Below, piece by piece: positions 7,668-19,597 of a stretch of 64,000 bases of DNA. The translations under genes and the position numbers were made by a program. This DNA comes from Blastococcus sp. TF02A-30 (GTDB taxonomy: Bacteria; Actinomycetota; Actinomycetes; Mycobacteriales; Geodermatophilaceae). The stretch spans positions 186,001-250,000 of the forward strand of contig NZ_QOHJ01000005.1 in NCBI RefSeq assembly GCF_003319185.1. Reading direction: 5' to 3'. Positions within the stretch are counted from its first letter, which is position 1; each line of letters begins with the position of its first letter. Below the pieces are notes generated by a model, which was not told the DNA's origin, made no database searches, and saw only the letters and a program-made list of their open reading frames with translations.

Positions 7668-10082
7668 CTACTCCACGACGCGCAACGTGGCGGGGATGTC
7701 CATCCGGCCGAGCTGGCGGAGCGTGACCAGGGGCGTGAGGGCCACCGCGCCCACGCCGAGGGCGAGCGCCACGCCGACGGTCGTGGGCGAGACGACCGCG
7801 GGCATGCAGAACTCCGGCAGCGTCCGGTGCAGCTGCACCTCGACCGTGTAGCGGGTGAGCAGGTACCCCAGCCCCACCCCGGCTCCGGTCCCGAGCAGCC
7901 CGATCAGCGCGCTCTCGACCATGCTCATCGCGAGCACGGCGCGGCGCGGCAGCCCGAAGGCGAACATCGTGGCGTGCTCGCGGGCCCGCTCGTCGGTGGC
8001 GATGCTGGTGGCGTTGAACGCGATGAGCAGCGCGAGCAGCAGGGTGATGGCGGCGGCGACCCCGAGCACGCTCGTGAAGGCCCCGAGGGCCTCGCGGAAG
8101 CTGTCGGTGACGGCGGTGGCGGCCTGCACGGAGGCGACGCCGGGCACCTCGAACAGCGCCCGGGTGAGCTCGTCCTGGGTCACGCCTCCCGCCGGCGACA
8201 CCTCGAGGACGTTGACCAGCCCCGCCATGCCGAAGGGCGCCGCCCGGGAGCGGTCGAGGTAGGCCACCGCCCGGATCGGCCCGGGATGGGTGCCGGCGAC
8301 GACCACCTCGGTGGTGGCGCGGGTGACCCCGGCGGCGCTCCGCTGCGGGTGGTCCAGCTCGACCCGGTCGCCGGGCGCCACGCCGAGGTCCCGCGCGGCG
8401 ACCTCGCTGAGGACGACGCCGTCCGCGGGATCCCCGCCGGTCACGGTGGGCCGCCACAGCCCGCCGGCCATGTCGCGCACGGAGAGCGCGAGCGGCACCT
8501 CCTCGCCCCCCGCGCGCGCGGTCCCCTCCACGAGCAGCGTCGCGGCGGACCCGCCGACCTGCGGGGCGGCGGACACGGCCGCCACCTGCGGCGCGTCCTC
8601 CGGCAGCACGTCGGTGAACTGGACGGTGACCCGGTCCGGCGCCGAGGTCGTGGTCTCGGCGTCGAAGTCGTCCAGCGTCCGGGTGAAGGAGTCCAGGATG
8701 CCGAAGACGGTCACCAGCGTGGCGATCGCGGCCCCGATCCCGAGCGCCGTGAGCACCGTGCGCCGCGGCGTCCGGACGAGGTTGCGCACCGGCATCTGGT
8801 GCCAGGACCGTCCGGGCAGCGCGATCCGCCGCAGCAGCGGGGCCAGCCGCGTCCCCCTGGCGGCGAGGTGCCCGACCCGGATGGCCTCGACCGGCTCCAC
8901 CCGCACGGCGCGCCAGGTCGGCCAGGCCACGCCCAGCAGCGGCAGCAGGAAGCCCAGCGCGGCCGCCTGGAGGTAGGTGGCGTAGGGGAAGGCCTGCTCC
9001 CAGACCGGCAGCGGGAGCAGCGACCGGAACAGGCCGCCGAACAGCCGGCCGGTGACCACGCCCACCACGACGCCGAGCAGCACGCCGACGACCGCGATCT
9101 GCAGCCCGAGCGCCAGGGGCCGGATGGCCAGCCGCCAGCGCGGCAGCCCGAGCGCCATGCCGATGCCGATCTCGCGGCGCTGCGCCTCCACCACGCGGGT
9201 GGTGAGGTTGAACGTCGCGAAGGCCGCCCCCGCCAGCAGGAGCCCGGCGATGATCCGCCAGAACTGCTCGTCGCCGTCGATGTCCTCGTAGAGCGTGCGG
9301 TAGACGACCTCCTCGCCCTTGACCACCGCCGTCCCGGCGAGCCCGCGGCCGGCGAGCTCGTCCTCCAGCGCCGCGGCGACCTCCTCGTCGTCGGCCCCCG
9401 GGGCCAGGCGCAGCACCACCTCGTTGACCCGGCCGGGAGCGCCGGCCAGCTGCTGGGCGGTCTCCAGCGGCGCGAAGACGACGCCGAAGCCCGCCTCCGT
9501 GGTGAACGAGCCACCACCTCCGCCCGCGATGGCGAAGTACTCGGGCAGCTGGCCGTGCCCGGCGTAGGACACCGCCCGGTTCCCCGCCACCCGCAGCGTC
9601 CCGGCGTCGGGCAGGTCGTAGTAGTCGGCGAAGGAGCGCTCGAGGACGACGGCGGGGTCGCCGGCCCGCAGGCCCTGACCGCTGGTCACGTGCAGCAGGT
9701 CCACCGGCGGGTCGACCGGCATCCCGACGATGCGGCCCGGCACCAGGACCTGCTCCCCCGGGCCGGACACGTCCACCAGCGTGGGGACCACCAGCCGCTC
9801 GGCGACGTCCTGCACCTGGCCGGCCTGCGGGATCCGGGTCACGGCGTCGGCCAGCACGCCGGCGTCGGCGGTGAGCCCCTCGCTCAGGGTCATCCGCACG
9901 TCGTGCATGCGCAGGAGGGCGAAGCTGCGGTCGTTCGACTCGCGGCGCCAGTCCGAGGAGCCGATCAGGGCGGCGTAGGTGCCCGTGCCCAGCGCGAGCA
10001 CGAGCGCGATGGCGGCGACCAGCAGCCAGCGCCTGCGCAGATCCCGCGCGGTCCAGCGCAGGAACAGCCCCCGGGTGCGCAC
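7668..10082 (-). CDS. ABC transporter permease, two FtsX/MacB domains
   Basis: 804 residues. A basic N-terminus and first membrane helix (residues 19-40) are followed by a large periplasmic-type domain, three helices, then a second helix-domain-helices unit. This is a tandem FtsX architecture, with FtsX-core segments near IIAGLLLAGAAFATFNLTT and in the last 150 residues. Such permeases export lipids, lipoproteins or peptides, or transmit mechanical signals. The substrate cannot be read. The GTG start lies 6 bases after the stop of the ATPase gene, so the two are one operon. The RxEIGIGMALG motif (REIGIGMALG) after the first core is typical of the family. Confidence 0.9.
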   Translation of the reverse strand: MRTRGLFLRWTARDLRRRWLLVAAIALVLALGTGTYAALIGSSDWRRESNDRSFALLRMHDVRMTLSEGLTADAGVLADAVTRIPQAGQVQDVAERLVVPTLVDVSGPGEQVLVPGRIVGMPVDPPVDLLHVTSGQGLRAGDPAVVLERSFADYYDLPDAGTLRVAGNRAVSYAGHGQLPEYFAIAGGGGGSFTTEAGFGVVFAPLETAQQLAGAPGRVNEVVLRLAPGADDEEVAAALEDELAGRGLAGTAVVKGEEVVYRTLYEDIDGDEQFWRIIAGLLLAGAAFATFNLTTRVVEAQRREIGIGMALGLPRWRLAIRPLALGLQIAVVGVLLGVVVGVVTGRLFGGLFRSLLPLPVWEQAFPYATYLQAAALGFLLPLLGVAWPTWRAVRVEPVEAIRVGHLAARGTRLAPLLRRIALPGRSWHQMPVRNLVRTPRRTVLTALGIGAAIATLVTVFGILDSFTRTLDDFDAETTTSAPDRVTVQFTDVLPEDAPQVAAVSAAPQVGGSAATLLVEGTARAGGEEVPLALSVRDMAGGLWRPTVTGGDPADGVVLSEVAARDLGVAPGDRVELDHPQRSAAGVTRATTEVVVAGTHPGPIRAVAYLDRSRAAPFGMAGLVNVLEVSPAGGVTQDELTRALFEVPGVASVQAATAVTDSFREALGAFTSVLGVAAAITLLLALLIAFNATSIATDERAREHATMFAFGLPRRAVLAMSMVESALIGLLGTGAGVGLGYLLTRYTVEVQLHRTLPEFCMPAVVSPTTVGVALALGVGAVALTPLVTLRQLGRMDIPATLRVVE

Positions 10083-10088
10083 TGCCGG

Positions 10089-10859
10089 CTACCAGTGCAG
10101 CTCGGAGACCGGTGCCCGGCCTCCGGGGGGCGGCCCGTCGCCCACGACGTGCCCGCTGGACAGCTCGACGACCCGGTCCGCCACCCGGGCGATCTCCCGG
10201 TTGTGCGTGACCACGAGGACCGTCGTGCCCGCCTCCGCCTGGCGGCGGAGGAGTTCGAGGATGGCCACGCCGGTGCGGAAGTCCAGCTCGCCCGTGGGCT
10301 CGTCGGCCAGCAGGACCGGGTTGCCGGTGGCCAGGGCGCGGGCGATCGCGACGCGCTGCTGCTCGCCTCCGGAGAGCTGGTGCGGGAAGTGGGCCGCCCG
10401 GGCCTCGAGGCCCACCTCGGCCAGCGTGGCGGCCGCCGCCTCACGGGGGTGCTCCCGGCCGGCGACGTCCGCGCCGAACTGCACGTTCTCGAGCGCGGTG
10501 AGACCCGGGAACAGGTTGAAGCTCTGGAAGACGAAGCTCACCGTGTGCCGCCGCAGCCGCGCCCGCTCGACGCGGGAGGCGGCGGTGAGGTCCTGGCCGG
10601 CCACGCGGACCCGGCCCTCGGTGGCGACGTCGAGGGCGCCGATCAGGTTCAGCAGCGTGGTCTTGCCGCTCCCGGACGGGCCGAGGATGACCACGAACGC
10701 CGCCTCGTCGACGTGCAGGTCCACCTGCTCGAGCGCGGTGACCGTCACCTCCCCGACCCGGTAGCGCCGGCTCACCCCGTCGAGGTCGATCCGGCTGCCG
10801 CGCGCGGTGGTCGAGGCGTCGACGACGGGGCGCGCGTCCTGCCGCAGCGGATGTGCCAT
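10089..10859 (-). CDS. ABC transporter ATP-binding protein (LolD/MacB class)
   Basis: 256 residues, the ATPase partner of the adjacent two-domain FtsX permease. Walker A is GPSGSGKTTLL, the Q-loop VFQSFNLFPGLTALENV, the signature LSGGEQQRVAIARAL, Walker B LLADEPTGELD, and the switch His is in VVTHNRE. The N-terminal 20 residues are polar and not conserved. The ATG start has a hairpin 19 bases upstream (10878-10898) that might regulate the operon. It is divergent from the cobalamin adenosyltransferase gene. Confidence 0.95.
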   Translation of the reverse strand: MAHPLRQDARPVVDASTTARGSRIDLDGVSRRYRVGEVTVTALEQVDLHVDEAAFVVILGPSGSGKTTLLNLIGALDVATEGRVRVAGQDLTAASRVERARLRRHTVSFVFQSFNLFPGLTALENVQFGADVAGREHPREAAAATLAEVGLEARAAHFPHQLSGGEQQRVAIARALATGNPVLLADEPTGELDFRTGVAILELLRRQAEAGTTVLVVTHNREIARVADRVVELSSGHVVGDGPPPGGRAPVSELHW

Positions 10860-10877
10860 GCGACCACCTCAGGCGGT

Positions 10878-10898
10878 ACCGCTGCCCGGCGCAGCGGT
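10878..10898. promoter_or_regulatory. Hairpin or operator-like palindrome upstream of ABC operon
   Basis: A perfect 8-base inverted repeat, ACCGCTGC/GCAGCGGT, with a 5-base spacer lies in the divergent intergenic region. It could be a dimeric repressor site or a 5' leader hairpin. No regulator gene is adjacent. Confidence 0.4.
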
Positions 10899-10958
10899 CC
10901 AAGGGTCCACCTGCCAGGGTCGAAGGCACCGGGACGCCGCGGGGTGCCGCGGTGCACC

Positions 10959-10964
10959 TAGGCT
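10959..10964 (+). promoter_or_regulatory. -10 element (TAGGCT) of leaderless pduO promoter
   Basis: It is followed by 7 bases and the ATG. No ribosome site is visible, consistent with leaderless initiation. Confidence 0.55.
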
Positions 10965-10971
10965 CGCCGCC

Positions 10972-11586
10972 ATGACCGTCCGGCTCACCCGCATCTACAC
11001 CAAGACCGGCGACGCCGGGCAGACCCACCTCGGCGACATGAGCCGGGTCCCGAAGACCGACCCGCACGTCGTCGCCTACGCGGACGTGGACGAGACCAAC
11101 ACGGTGCTGGGCCTGGCCCTCGCCCTGGGCTCCCCGGAGCCGGCGCTGGCCGAGCTGGTGCGCAGCATCCAGAACGACCTGTTCGACGTCGGCGCCGACC
11201 TGTGCACGCCGGTCGTGCCCGACCCGCAGTACCCGCCGCTGCGGATCACCGCCGCCTACACCGAACGGCTGGAGGCGGCCTGCGACGAGCACAACGCCGC
11301 CCTGCCCAAGCTCGACAGCTTCATCCTGCCCGGCGGCACGCCGCTGGCCGCGCTGCTGCACCAGGCCCGGGCGGTGACCCGGCGCGCGGAGCGCAGCGTG
11401 TGGGCGCTGATCGCCGCGGAGCCCGAGCGCACCAACCCCGAGACCGCCCGCTACCTCAACCGGCTCTCCGACCTGCTGTTCATCCTGTCCCGGGTCGCCA
11501 ACCCCGGCGGCGACGTGCTGTGGGAGCCGGGCGCGCACAGCGGTGCGCACGCGCAGCGCGAGGCGGCCGCGCAGCAGCAGGGCTAG
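10972..11586 (+). CDS. pduO: Cob(I)yrinic acid a,c-diamide adenosyltransferase, PduO type
   Basis: 204 residues. It transfers the adenosyl group of ATP to cob(I)alamin, making the coenzyme B12 that MeaA and other mutases need. Motifs: TRIYTKTGDAGQTHLGD at the N-terminus (ATP-binding loop), DVDETNTVLGL, and the C-terminal RRAERSVWAL plus YLNRLSDLLFILSR, all hallmarks of the PduO family. The start at ATG 10972 is preferred because TAGGCT lies 7 bases before it and family proteins begin just there. Its TAG stop overlaps the stop of the convergent DUF2550 gene in the palindrome CTAG. The same neighbourhood occurs in mycobacteria. Confidence 0.92.
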   Translation: MTVRLTRIYTKTGDAGQTHLGDMSRVPKTDPHVVAYADVDETNTVLGLALALGSPEPALAELVRSIQNDLFDVGADLCTPVVPDPQYPPLRITAAYTERLEAACDEHNAALPKLDSFILPGGTPLAALLHQARAVTRRAERSVWALIAAEPERTNPETARYLNRLSDLLFILSRVANPGGDVLWEPGAHSGAHAQREAAAQQQG

Positions 11587-11984
11587 TTGCCGGGGGGCGC
11601 GGACTCCAGCCAGGAGAGGAAGCCGGTCACCGTCGAGCGGTCCATCGCCAGCTCGCGCGGGCCCTCGGCGGTGACGCACTCCAGCACGACGACGTCGTCC
11701 GGGAGCGCGAGGTCGTCGCGGCCGGCCGGGCGCTGCGCGTCGACCCGGAAGTCCGCCCGGCACAGCCGCTGCTGCGGGCGCACCGACAGCGACAGCGCCC
11801 GGTACCAGAGCAGCGCCTCACCGCCGTACCAGGCCACCCCCACCGACCAGCGCGGCGAGCCGGCCGGGCGGAACCACATCGTGACCGCCCCCAGGCCGGA
11901 CAGCAGGAACCGGCGGCGGAGCAGGAAGACAACCGCGACCACCAGCACGGCCAGCCCCACGAGGACCAGCAGGGCTGTGGTCAC
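11583..11984 (-). CDS. DUF2550 family membrane-anchored protein
   Basis: 133 residues. A GTG start is followed by one strong transmembrane helix (residues 2-22, TTALLVLVGLAVLVVAVVFL) and a cytosolic or secreted domain with SGLGAVTMWFRP, WSVGVAWYGGEALLWYR and DVVVLECVTAEGPRELAM. This conserved gene follows atpC in many actinobacteria, including M. tuberculosis. Its role is unknown, and association with ATP synthase is only by position. The start is placed 13 bases after the atpC stop, as longer frames would run into atpC. Confidence 0.86.
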   Translation of the reverse strand: MTTALLVLVGLAVLVVAVVFLLRRRFLLSGLGAVTMWFRPAGSPRWSVGVAWYGGEALLWYRALSLSVRPQQRLCRADFRVDAQRPAGRDDLALPDDVVVLECVTAEGPRELAMDRSTVTGFLSWLESAPPGN

Positions 11985-11997
11985 GGTCGCGCTGAGG

Positions 11998-12393
11998 TCA
12001 GGCGGTGGCGGAGGCGCCGGCGGCCTGCAGGCGGGACTGGGCCCGGCGGGCCGCCGCGATGGACTCGGGGTCGTCGCCCTCGGACTCGGCGCGGCGCAGC
12101 GCCTCGCGGGCGCGCTCCACGTCGATCTCGGTGGAGATCTCGGCGGTCTCCGCGAGGATGGAGACGCCCTTGTCGCTGACGGACAGGAAGCCGCCGTGCG
12201 CGGCGACGACGACGTCCTCACCGCCGGCGACGCGGATGGTCACCACACCGCCGTCGGCCAGCTGGCCCAGCAGCGGCGCATGGCCGGGCAGCACGCCCAG
12301 CTCGCCCTCGGTGGTGCGGGCGATGACCCGCTCGGCCTCGCCGGACCAGATCTTGCGCTCGACGGCCACCAACTCGACCTGCAGGGTCGCCAC
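11998..12393 (-). CDS. atpC: ATP synthase F1 subunit epsilon
   Basis: 131 residues. Epsilon sits on the central stalk and inhibits ATP hydrolysis. The beta-sandwich starts ATLQVELVAVERKIWSGEAERV and includes GELGVLPGHAPLLGQL. The C-terminal helical hairpin is EREALRRAES-like (VERAREALRRAES). The GTG start is set by a GAGGAG ribosome site 4 bases upstream. A longer ATG frame (to 12426) is less likely. Unlike most bacteria, it does not directly follow atpD: about 420 bases, a terminator-like hairpin and a small open frame intervene, so it may have its own promoter. Confidence 0.95.
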   Translation of the reverse strand: MATLQVELVAVERKIWSGEAERVIARTTEGELGVLPGHAPLLGQLADGGVVTIRVAGGEDVVVAAHGGFLSVSDKGVSILAETAEISTEIDVERAREALRRAESEGDDPESIAAARRAQSRLQAAGASATA

Positions 12394-12463
12394 GACACTC
12401 CTCGGGATCACGGACGGGGCTACCACTCTAGCCGCGCCCGGCTCACCGGTTCCGGACGGGGCC

Positions 12464-12646
12464 TCAGCAGGCCCGGCGGTAGAGCAGCGTGAACCGGCCG
12501 ACCCGGACCCAGGGTCGGCGTACCGCCGTCGGCGGCGCCCACTCCTCCAGGCGGTAGCGCACGGACTCCTCCGGCGCGTAGGGAGCCCAGCTCCAGGTGT
12601 CCCCGGAGCTGCCGGCGGGGGCGGCGGCTGCGGTCGTGGTGTCCAC
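12464..12646 (-). CDS. Hypothetical small protein between atpD and atpC
   Basis: A 60-residue frame. The N-terminus is Thr/Ala/Gly-rich. The C-terminal part (ESVRYRLEEWAPPTAVRRPW, then VGRFTLLYRRAC) has a balanced, protein-like composition. The GTG start has GAGGACC about 8 bases upstream. An alternative ATG at 12724 would add 26 residues without a ribosome site. I do not recognise the family. It could be a real actinobacterial small gene or chance coding-like sequence. Confidence 0.4.
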   Translation of the reverse strand: MDTTTAAAAPAGSSGDTWSWAPYAPEESVRYRLEEWAPPTAVRRPWVRVGRFTLLYRRAC

Positions 12647-12760
12647 GTCGGTCCTCGGGACGGCGCCCGCGGCTCGGGCGCACCAGGGTGATGGTCGGCA
12701 CTGCGGCACCGATACTGGAGCCATGTGACCCGGAATACAACCGTTCGGGTGACGGGACGA

Positions 12761-12798
12761 CGACGGCCGGGCCTCCCCGGAGGGAGACCCGGCCGTCG
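12761..12798 (-). terminator. Terminator-like hairpin after atpD
   Basis: Arms 12761-12771 and 12788-12798 are perfectly complementary (CGACGGCCGGG), with an inner CTCCC/GGGAG stem. It starts 18 bases past the atpD stop and has no T-run. Confidence 0.65.
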
Positions 12799-12816
12799 GA
12801 CGGGGTGCCGCAGCGG

Positions 12817-15293
<2,477 letters not shown>

Positions 15294-15296
15294 GGG

Positions 15297-16934
15297 TCAG
15301 GCCTTCTTCTTGACCTGGACGCGCTCCTGGCCACGCTCCGAGGCGTCCATGGCCTCGGCCTCGGGCTCGTTCACCTTGAGGGTCTCGCCCTCACCGGTGG
15401 TGAACTGGCCGTAGAAGGCCTCGACCGCGCGCTCCAGGCTGGAGACGGTGTCGTCGTCGAGCTTCTTCGACTGGCGGATGGTGTCGAAGATGCCGTTGTC
15501 GCCGCGGGAGATGTAGTCGAGGAACTCGGTCTCGAAGCGGCGCACGTCGCTGACCGGGACCACGTCGAGCTTGCCCGTCGTGCCCAGCCACAGGGAGACG
15601 ACCTCGCGCTCCACCGGGAACGGCGAGTACTGCCCCTGCTTGAGCAGCTCGACCAGGCGCTGACCGCGGTCCAGGGTGGCCCGGCTGGAGGCGTCCAGGT
15701 CGGAGCTGAACGAGGCGAAGGCCTCCAGCTCGCGGTACTGGGCCAGGTCCAGGCGGAGCCGGCCGGCGACCGACTTCATCGCCTTGATCTGCGCGGAACC
15801 ACCGACGCGCGACACCGAGATGCCGACGTTGATGGCCGGGCGGACACCGGAGTTGAACAGACCCGTCTCGAGGAAGATCTGGCCGTCGGTGATCGAGATG
15901 ACGTTGGTCGGGATGTAGGCCGACACGTCGTTGCCCTTGGTCTCGATGAGCGGCAGGCCGGTCATCGAGCCCGCGCCGAGCTCGTCGGAGAGCTTGGCGC
16001 AGCGCTCCAGCAGGCGGGAGTGGAGGTAGAAGACGTCGCCCGGGTAGGCCTCGCGGCCCGGCGGGCGGCGCAGCAGCAGCGACACCGCGCGGTAGGCCTC
16101 GGCCTGCTTGGACAGGTCGTCGAACACGATGAGGACGTGCTTGCCCTCGTACATCCAGTGCTGGCCGATGGCCGAGCCGGTGTAGGGGGCGATGTACTTG
16201 AAGCCGGCCGCCTCGGAGGCGGGGGCGGCGACGATCGTCGTGTACTCCATCGCGCCGGCCTCCTCGAGGGAGGACCGGATCGCCGCGATCGTCGAGCCCT
16301 TCTGGCCGACGGCGACGTAGATGCAGCGGACCTGCTGCGCCGGGTCGCCGGTCGCCCAGGCCTGCTTCTGGTTGATGATCGTGTCGATCGCGATCGCGGT
16401 CTTGCCGGTCTGGCGGTCGCCGATGATCAGCTGGCGCTGACCGCGGCCGATCGGGGTCATGGCGTCGATGGCCTTGATCCCGGTCTGCATCGGCTCGTGC
16501 ACCGACTGGCGCTGCACCACGGTGGGCGCCTGCAGCTCGAGGGCGCGGCGGCCGGTGGTCGCGATGTCGCCGGCACCGTCGATCGGGTTGCCCAGCGGGT
16601 CGACGACGCGACCGAGGTAGCCGTCACCGACGGGGACCGAGAGCACCTCGCCGGTGCGGCGGACCTGCTGGCCCTCCTCGATGCCGGAGAAGTCACCCAG
16701 GATCACGACGCCGATCTCGCGGACGTCCAGGTTCAGGGCCAGACCGCGCACGCCGCTCTCGAACTCGAGCAGCTCGTTGGTCATGACCGAGGGCAGCCCC
16801 TCGACCCGCGCGATGCCGTCGCCGGCCTCGGTGACGGTGCCGACCTCCTCGCGGGAGACGTCGGGGCGGAACTCGGTGACGTAGTTCTGGATGGCACTGC
16901 GGATCTCGTCTGCGGAGATCGTCAGCTCGGCCAT
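15297..16934 (-). CDS. atpA: ATP synthase F1 subunit alpha
   Basis: 545 residues, the non-catalytic nucleotide-binding subunit. The P-loop is [30 protein letters not shown] and the arginine-finger region [17 protein letters not shown] are present. The C-terminal tail of about 30 residues ([14 protein letters not shown] and a basic KKKA end) extends beyond E. coli alpha, as in mycobacteria where such a tail suppresses ATP hydrolysis. That function here is inference. It lies 67 bases after atpH. Confidence 0.98.
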   Translation of the reverse strand: MAELTISADEIRSAIQNYVTEFRPDVSREEVGTVTEAGDGIARVEGLPSVMTNELLEFESGVRGLALNLDVREIGVVILGDFSGIEEGQQVRRTGEVLSVPVGDGYLGRVVDPLGNPIDGAGDIATTGRRALELQAPTVVQRQSVHEPMQTGIKAIDAMTPIGRGQRQLIIGDRQTGKTAIAIDTIINQKQAWATGDPAQQVRCIYVAVGQKGSTIAAIRSSLEEAGAMEYTTIVAAPASEAAGFKYIAPYTGSAIGQHWMYEGKHVLIVFDDLSKQAEAYRAVSLLLRRPPGREAYPGDVFYLHSRLLERCAKLSDELGAGSMTGLPLIETKGNDVSAYIPTNVISITDGQIFLETGLFNSGVRPAINVGISVSRVGGSAQIKAMKSVAGRLRLDLAQYRELEAFASFSSDLDASSRATLDRGQRLVELLKQGQYSPFPVEREVVSLWLGTTGKLDVVPVSDVRRFETEFLDYISRGDNGIFDTIRQSKKLDDDTVSSLERAVEAFYGQFTTGEGETLKVNEPEAEAMDASERGQERVQVKKKA

Positions 16935-17001
16935 GGCGTGTCGTCCTCTTCCCTGCTGGGGTGATGTCTGGGTTGGTGCGGCCCTGGGGGCCGGAGGAGG
17001 C

Positions 17002-17874
17002 TCAGCCGGCGAGGCGCCGGCGGGCTGCTTCCAGTCGCTGCGCGATGCTGCCGTCGATGACCTCGTCGCCCACCTGGACGACCAGGCCGCCGACGACGTC
17101 CGGGTCGACGGTCACCTGCAACCCGATGGTCCGCCCGTACAGCCGGCCCAGCGACTCGGTCAGCCGCAGCTCCTGGGCCGCCGTCAGCGGGACGGCGGTG
17201 GTCACGTGCGCGGTCGACCGGCCGCGGCGGCGGTTGGCCGCCTCCGACAGCTCCTCGACGACCGCACCCGCGTTGCCGACGTGCCGGCTGGTGAGGACGT
17301 TCCGGAGCAGCTGCTCGGTGACCGGGCTGACCCGCCCGGCGAGCAGCCGGTCCAGCAGCGCGGCCTTGCCCTCGACCGGCGCCGAGGCGTCACCGAGGAT
17401 GCGCGCCAGGTCCTGGTCGCCGGAGACGATCCGCCCGAAGCGGAACAGCTCGTCCTCGACGCTCTCCAGCTCGGCGCGGGCCTCCGCGGCGTCCAGGGAC
17501 GCCTCGACGGCCAGGGCCGTGGTGGCCTCCACCAGGTCCAGCGGGCGCGACCAGCGCTGCCGCGCGATGGTCTCCAGCAGGTCCAGGGTGGCGGCCGAGA
17601 CCTTCGCGGACAGCAGCCGGCGGACCAGCGCGGCGCGCTCGTCCGGCTTGCCGGCCGGGTCCGAGAGGGCCCGGCGCAGCGTCGGCGTGCCGTCGAGCAG
17701 CCGGCCGACCGCGAAGAGCTCGTCGGCCAGCTGCAGGAGCTCCGGACCGGTGGCGGCCCGCGGCGTCCGGGTGACGGCGTCCCGGGCCTTCGCCAGGACA
17801 CCCCCGGCCGGCTGGGTGATCTCGGCCAGGCGCTCGCGCACCTCGACGAGCGCCTCGCGGCTGGAGGCCTCCAT
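17002..17874 (-). CDS. atpH: ATP synthase subunit delta (peripheral stalk)
   Basis: 290 residues, considerably longer than E. coli delta (177). The OSCP-like delta core is in the C-terminal half ([21 protein letters not shown] and the end [25 protein letters not shown]). The N-terminal extension is helical and Ala/Glu/Arg-rich. Actinobacterial delta subunits are typically 270 residues or more. It does not begin with a membrane helix, so it is not the b-delta fusion of mycobacteria. The ATG overlaps the atpF stop by one base (TGATG), giving strong translational coupling. Confidence 0.95.
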   Translation of the reverse strand: MEASSREALVEVRERLAEITQPAGGVLAKARDAVTRTPRAATGPELLQLADELFAVGRLLDGTPTLRRALSDPAGKPDERAALVRRLLSAKVSAATLDLLETIARQRWSRPLDLVEATTALAVEASLDAAEARAELESVEDELFRFGRIVSGDQDLARILGDASAPVEGKAALLDRLLAGRVSPVTEQLLRNVLTSRHVGNAGAVVEELSEAANRRRGRSTAHVTTAVPLTAAQELRLTESLGRLYGRTIGLQVTVDPDVVGGLVVQVGDEVIDGSIAQRLEAARRRLAG

Positions 17875-18446
17875 CAGCGGTTGCTCTCGCCGACGGGGAC
17901 GGCCCCGCCGCGACCGTCACCGGTCGCGGTCATGCCGTCCAGCTCGTCCAGGAAGCGGTCCACCGTGCCGCTGCGGCGCGCGTCGTCGGCGAGGGACTCG
18001 CCCACCACGCGGCCGGCCAGCTCCACGGCGAGCGTCCCGATCTGACCGCGCAGCTGGTTGACCACCTGCTGGCGCTGGGCGGCCAGCTGCTCCTCGCCGC
18101 GGGCGACGATGCGAGCCGACTCCTCCTGGGCCTGGGCGCGCAGCTCCTCGAGGATCTGCTGCCCCTCGGCCCGGGCGGCGTCCCGGATCTGGGCGGCCTC
18201 GTTGCGGGCGTCGGCCAGCTGCGCGCGGTACTGCTCGAGCGCTGCCTTGGCCTCGGCCTGCATCGCCTCGGCCCGCTCGATGCCGCCCTCGATCGCCGCA
18301 CGGCGCTCCTGGAAGACCTGCTCGAAGCGGGGCACCACGAACTTGATCATCACGAAGGCGAGGATCGCGAACGTGATCGTGCCGACGACGATCTCGCCCA
18401 CCGGCGGGATCAGCGGATTGTGCGACTCCGCAGCGAGGATGTTCAT
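17874..18446 (-). CDS. atpF: ATP synthase Fo subunit b
   Basis: 190 residues. A single membrane helix ([20 protein letters not shown], about residues 17-36) is followed by a long charged helix rich in Ala/Glu/Gln/Arg (residues 45-165), the peripheral stator stalk. The ATG at [15 protein letters not shown] is chosen because an upstream extension would run through atpE. The last 20 residues are glycine-rich and unlike E. coli b. Gene order E-F-H is standard. Confidence 0.95.
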   Translation of the reverse strand: MNILAAESHNPLIPPVGEIVVGTITFAILAFVMIKFVVPRFEQVFQERRAAIEGGIERAEAMQAEAKAALEQYRAQLADARNEAAQIRDAARAEGQQILEELRAQAQEESARIVARGEEQLAAQRQQVVNQLRGQIGTLAVELAGRVVGESLADDARRSGTVDRFLDELDGMTATGDGRGGAVPVGESNR

Positions 18447-18486
18447 GCTCTGAGCTCCCTGAGTCAGCTGGACAGGACCGGCTGGC

Positions 18487-18738
<252 letters not shown>

Positions 18739-18739
18739 T

Positions 18740-18759
18740 CACCCGGGTCGTCCCGGGTG
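18740..18759 (-). promoter_or_regulatory. Intercistronic hairpin between atpB and atpE
   Basis: A perfect 8-bp stem CACCCGGG/CCCGGGTG with loop TCGT lies 25 bases before the atpE start. A processing, stability or attenuation role is inferred from position only. Confidence 0.5.
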
Positions 18760-18778
18760 GCTGGCGGGGGTGGAGCGG

Positions 18779-19597
18779 TCAGTGGGCGGGTTCGACGGCG
18801 CCGTTGAGGTAGGTCGCCGTCAGGACGGTGAAGACGTAGGCCTGCAGCACGATCACCAGGAGCTCGAAGAACGTCATGGCCAGCGCCATGAGGAACGAGA
18901 ACGGGGCGAAGATGATGGAGAAGTTGCCCACGTTGAGCAGGTAGACCGTGCCGAGGGCGAACACCGCCAGCAGCATGTGGCCGGCGAACATGTTCGCGAA
19001 GAGCCGCACGGCGAGGGTGAACGGCCGGATGATGAAGACCTGGAGCAACTCGATCGGCGTCACCAGGATGAGCGCCCCGACGGGCACGCCCGGGGGCACG
19101 GCGGCGTCCTTGAAGTAGCGGCCCGCCCCCTGCTCGCGGATGCCGACCCAGTTGTAGACGATCCAGACGATCACCGCGAGCACGAGCGGGAACGCGAACT
19201 TCGACATCGGCGAGATCTGCGCCAGCGGCACGATCGACATCGCGTTGTTCGCGAGGATGAAGAAGAACAGCGAGGCCAGGAACGGCGCGAACGGCAGGCC
19301 CTTGGGGCCGATGACGTCGCGGGCCATCCCGTCGCGGATGAGCGAGTAGCCGCTCTCGCCGATGAACTGCATCTTGCCCGGGATGATCGACGGCTTGCGG
19401 ACGGCCGCCACCATCAGGGCGATCATGGCCGCGGTCGCGACCCACATGATCAGCGTGATGCGGGTGATCTCGAAGGCGATCCCGAAGAGGTCGAACTCGG
19501 CGATCGGCTCCGGATAGAACTCCTCGACGGTCGGAGCTTCGAAACCCTCGCCGTTGGCAGCGAGCACGCTGCCGAGCGCTGAGGCGCTGGAGGTCAC
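18779..19597 (-). CDS. atpB: ATP synthase Fo subunit a
   Basis: 272 residues with five or six membrane helices. Subunit a forms the proton half-channels next to the c ring. The essential arginine is in LAVRLFANMFAGHMLL, with a conserved glutamine-type helix near the end (VIVLQAYVFTVLTATYL). The GTG start overlaps the atpI stop (GTGA), a 4-base coupling. A longer frame was not used because it would overlap atpI fully. The N-terminus before the first helix is about 40 residues and acidic, typical for actinobacteria. Confidence 0.96.
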   Translation of the reverse strand: MTSSASALGSVLAANGEGFEAPTVEEFYPEPIAEFDLFGIAFEITRITLIMWVATAAMIALMVAAVRKPSIIPGKMQFIGESGYSLIRDGMARDVIGPKGLPFAPFLASLFFFILANNAMSIVPLAQISPMSKFAFPLVLAVIVWIVYNWVGIREQGAGRYFKDAAVPPGVPVGALILVTPIELLQVFIIRPFTLAVRLFANMFAGHMLLAVFALGTVYLLNVGNFSIIFAPFSFLMALAMTFFELLVIVLQAYVFTVLTATYLNGAVEPAH

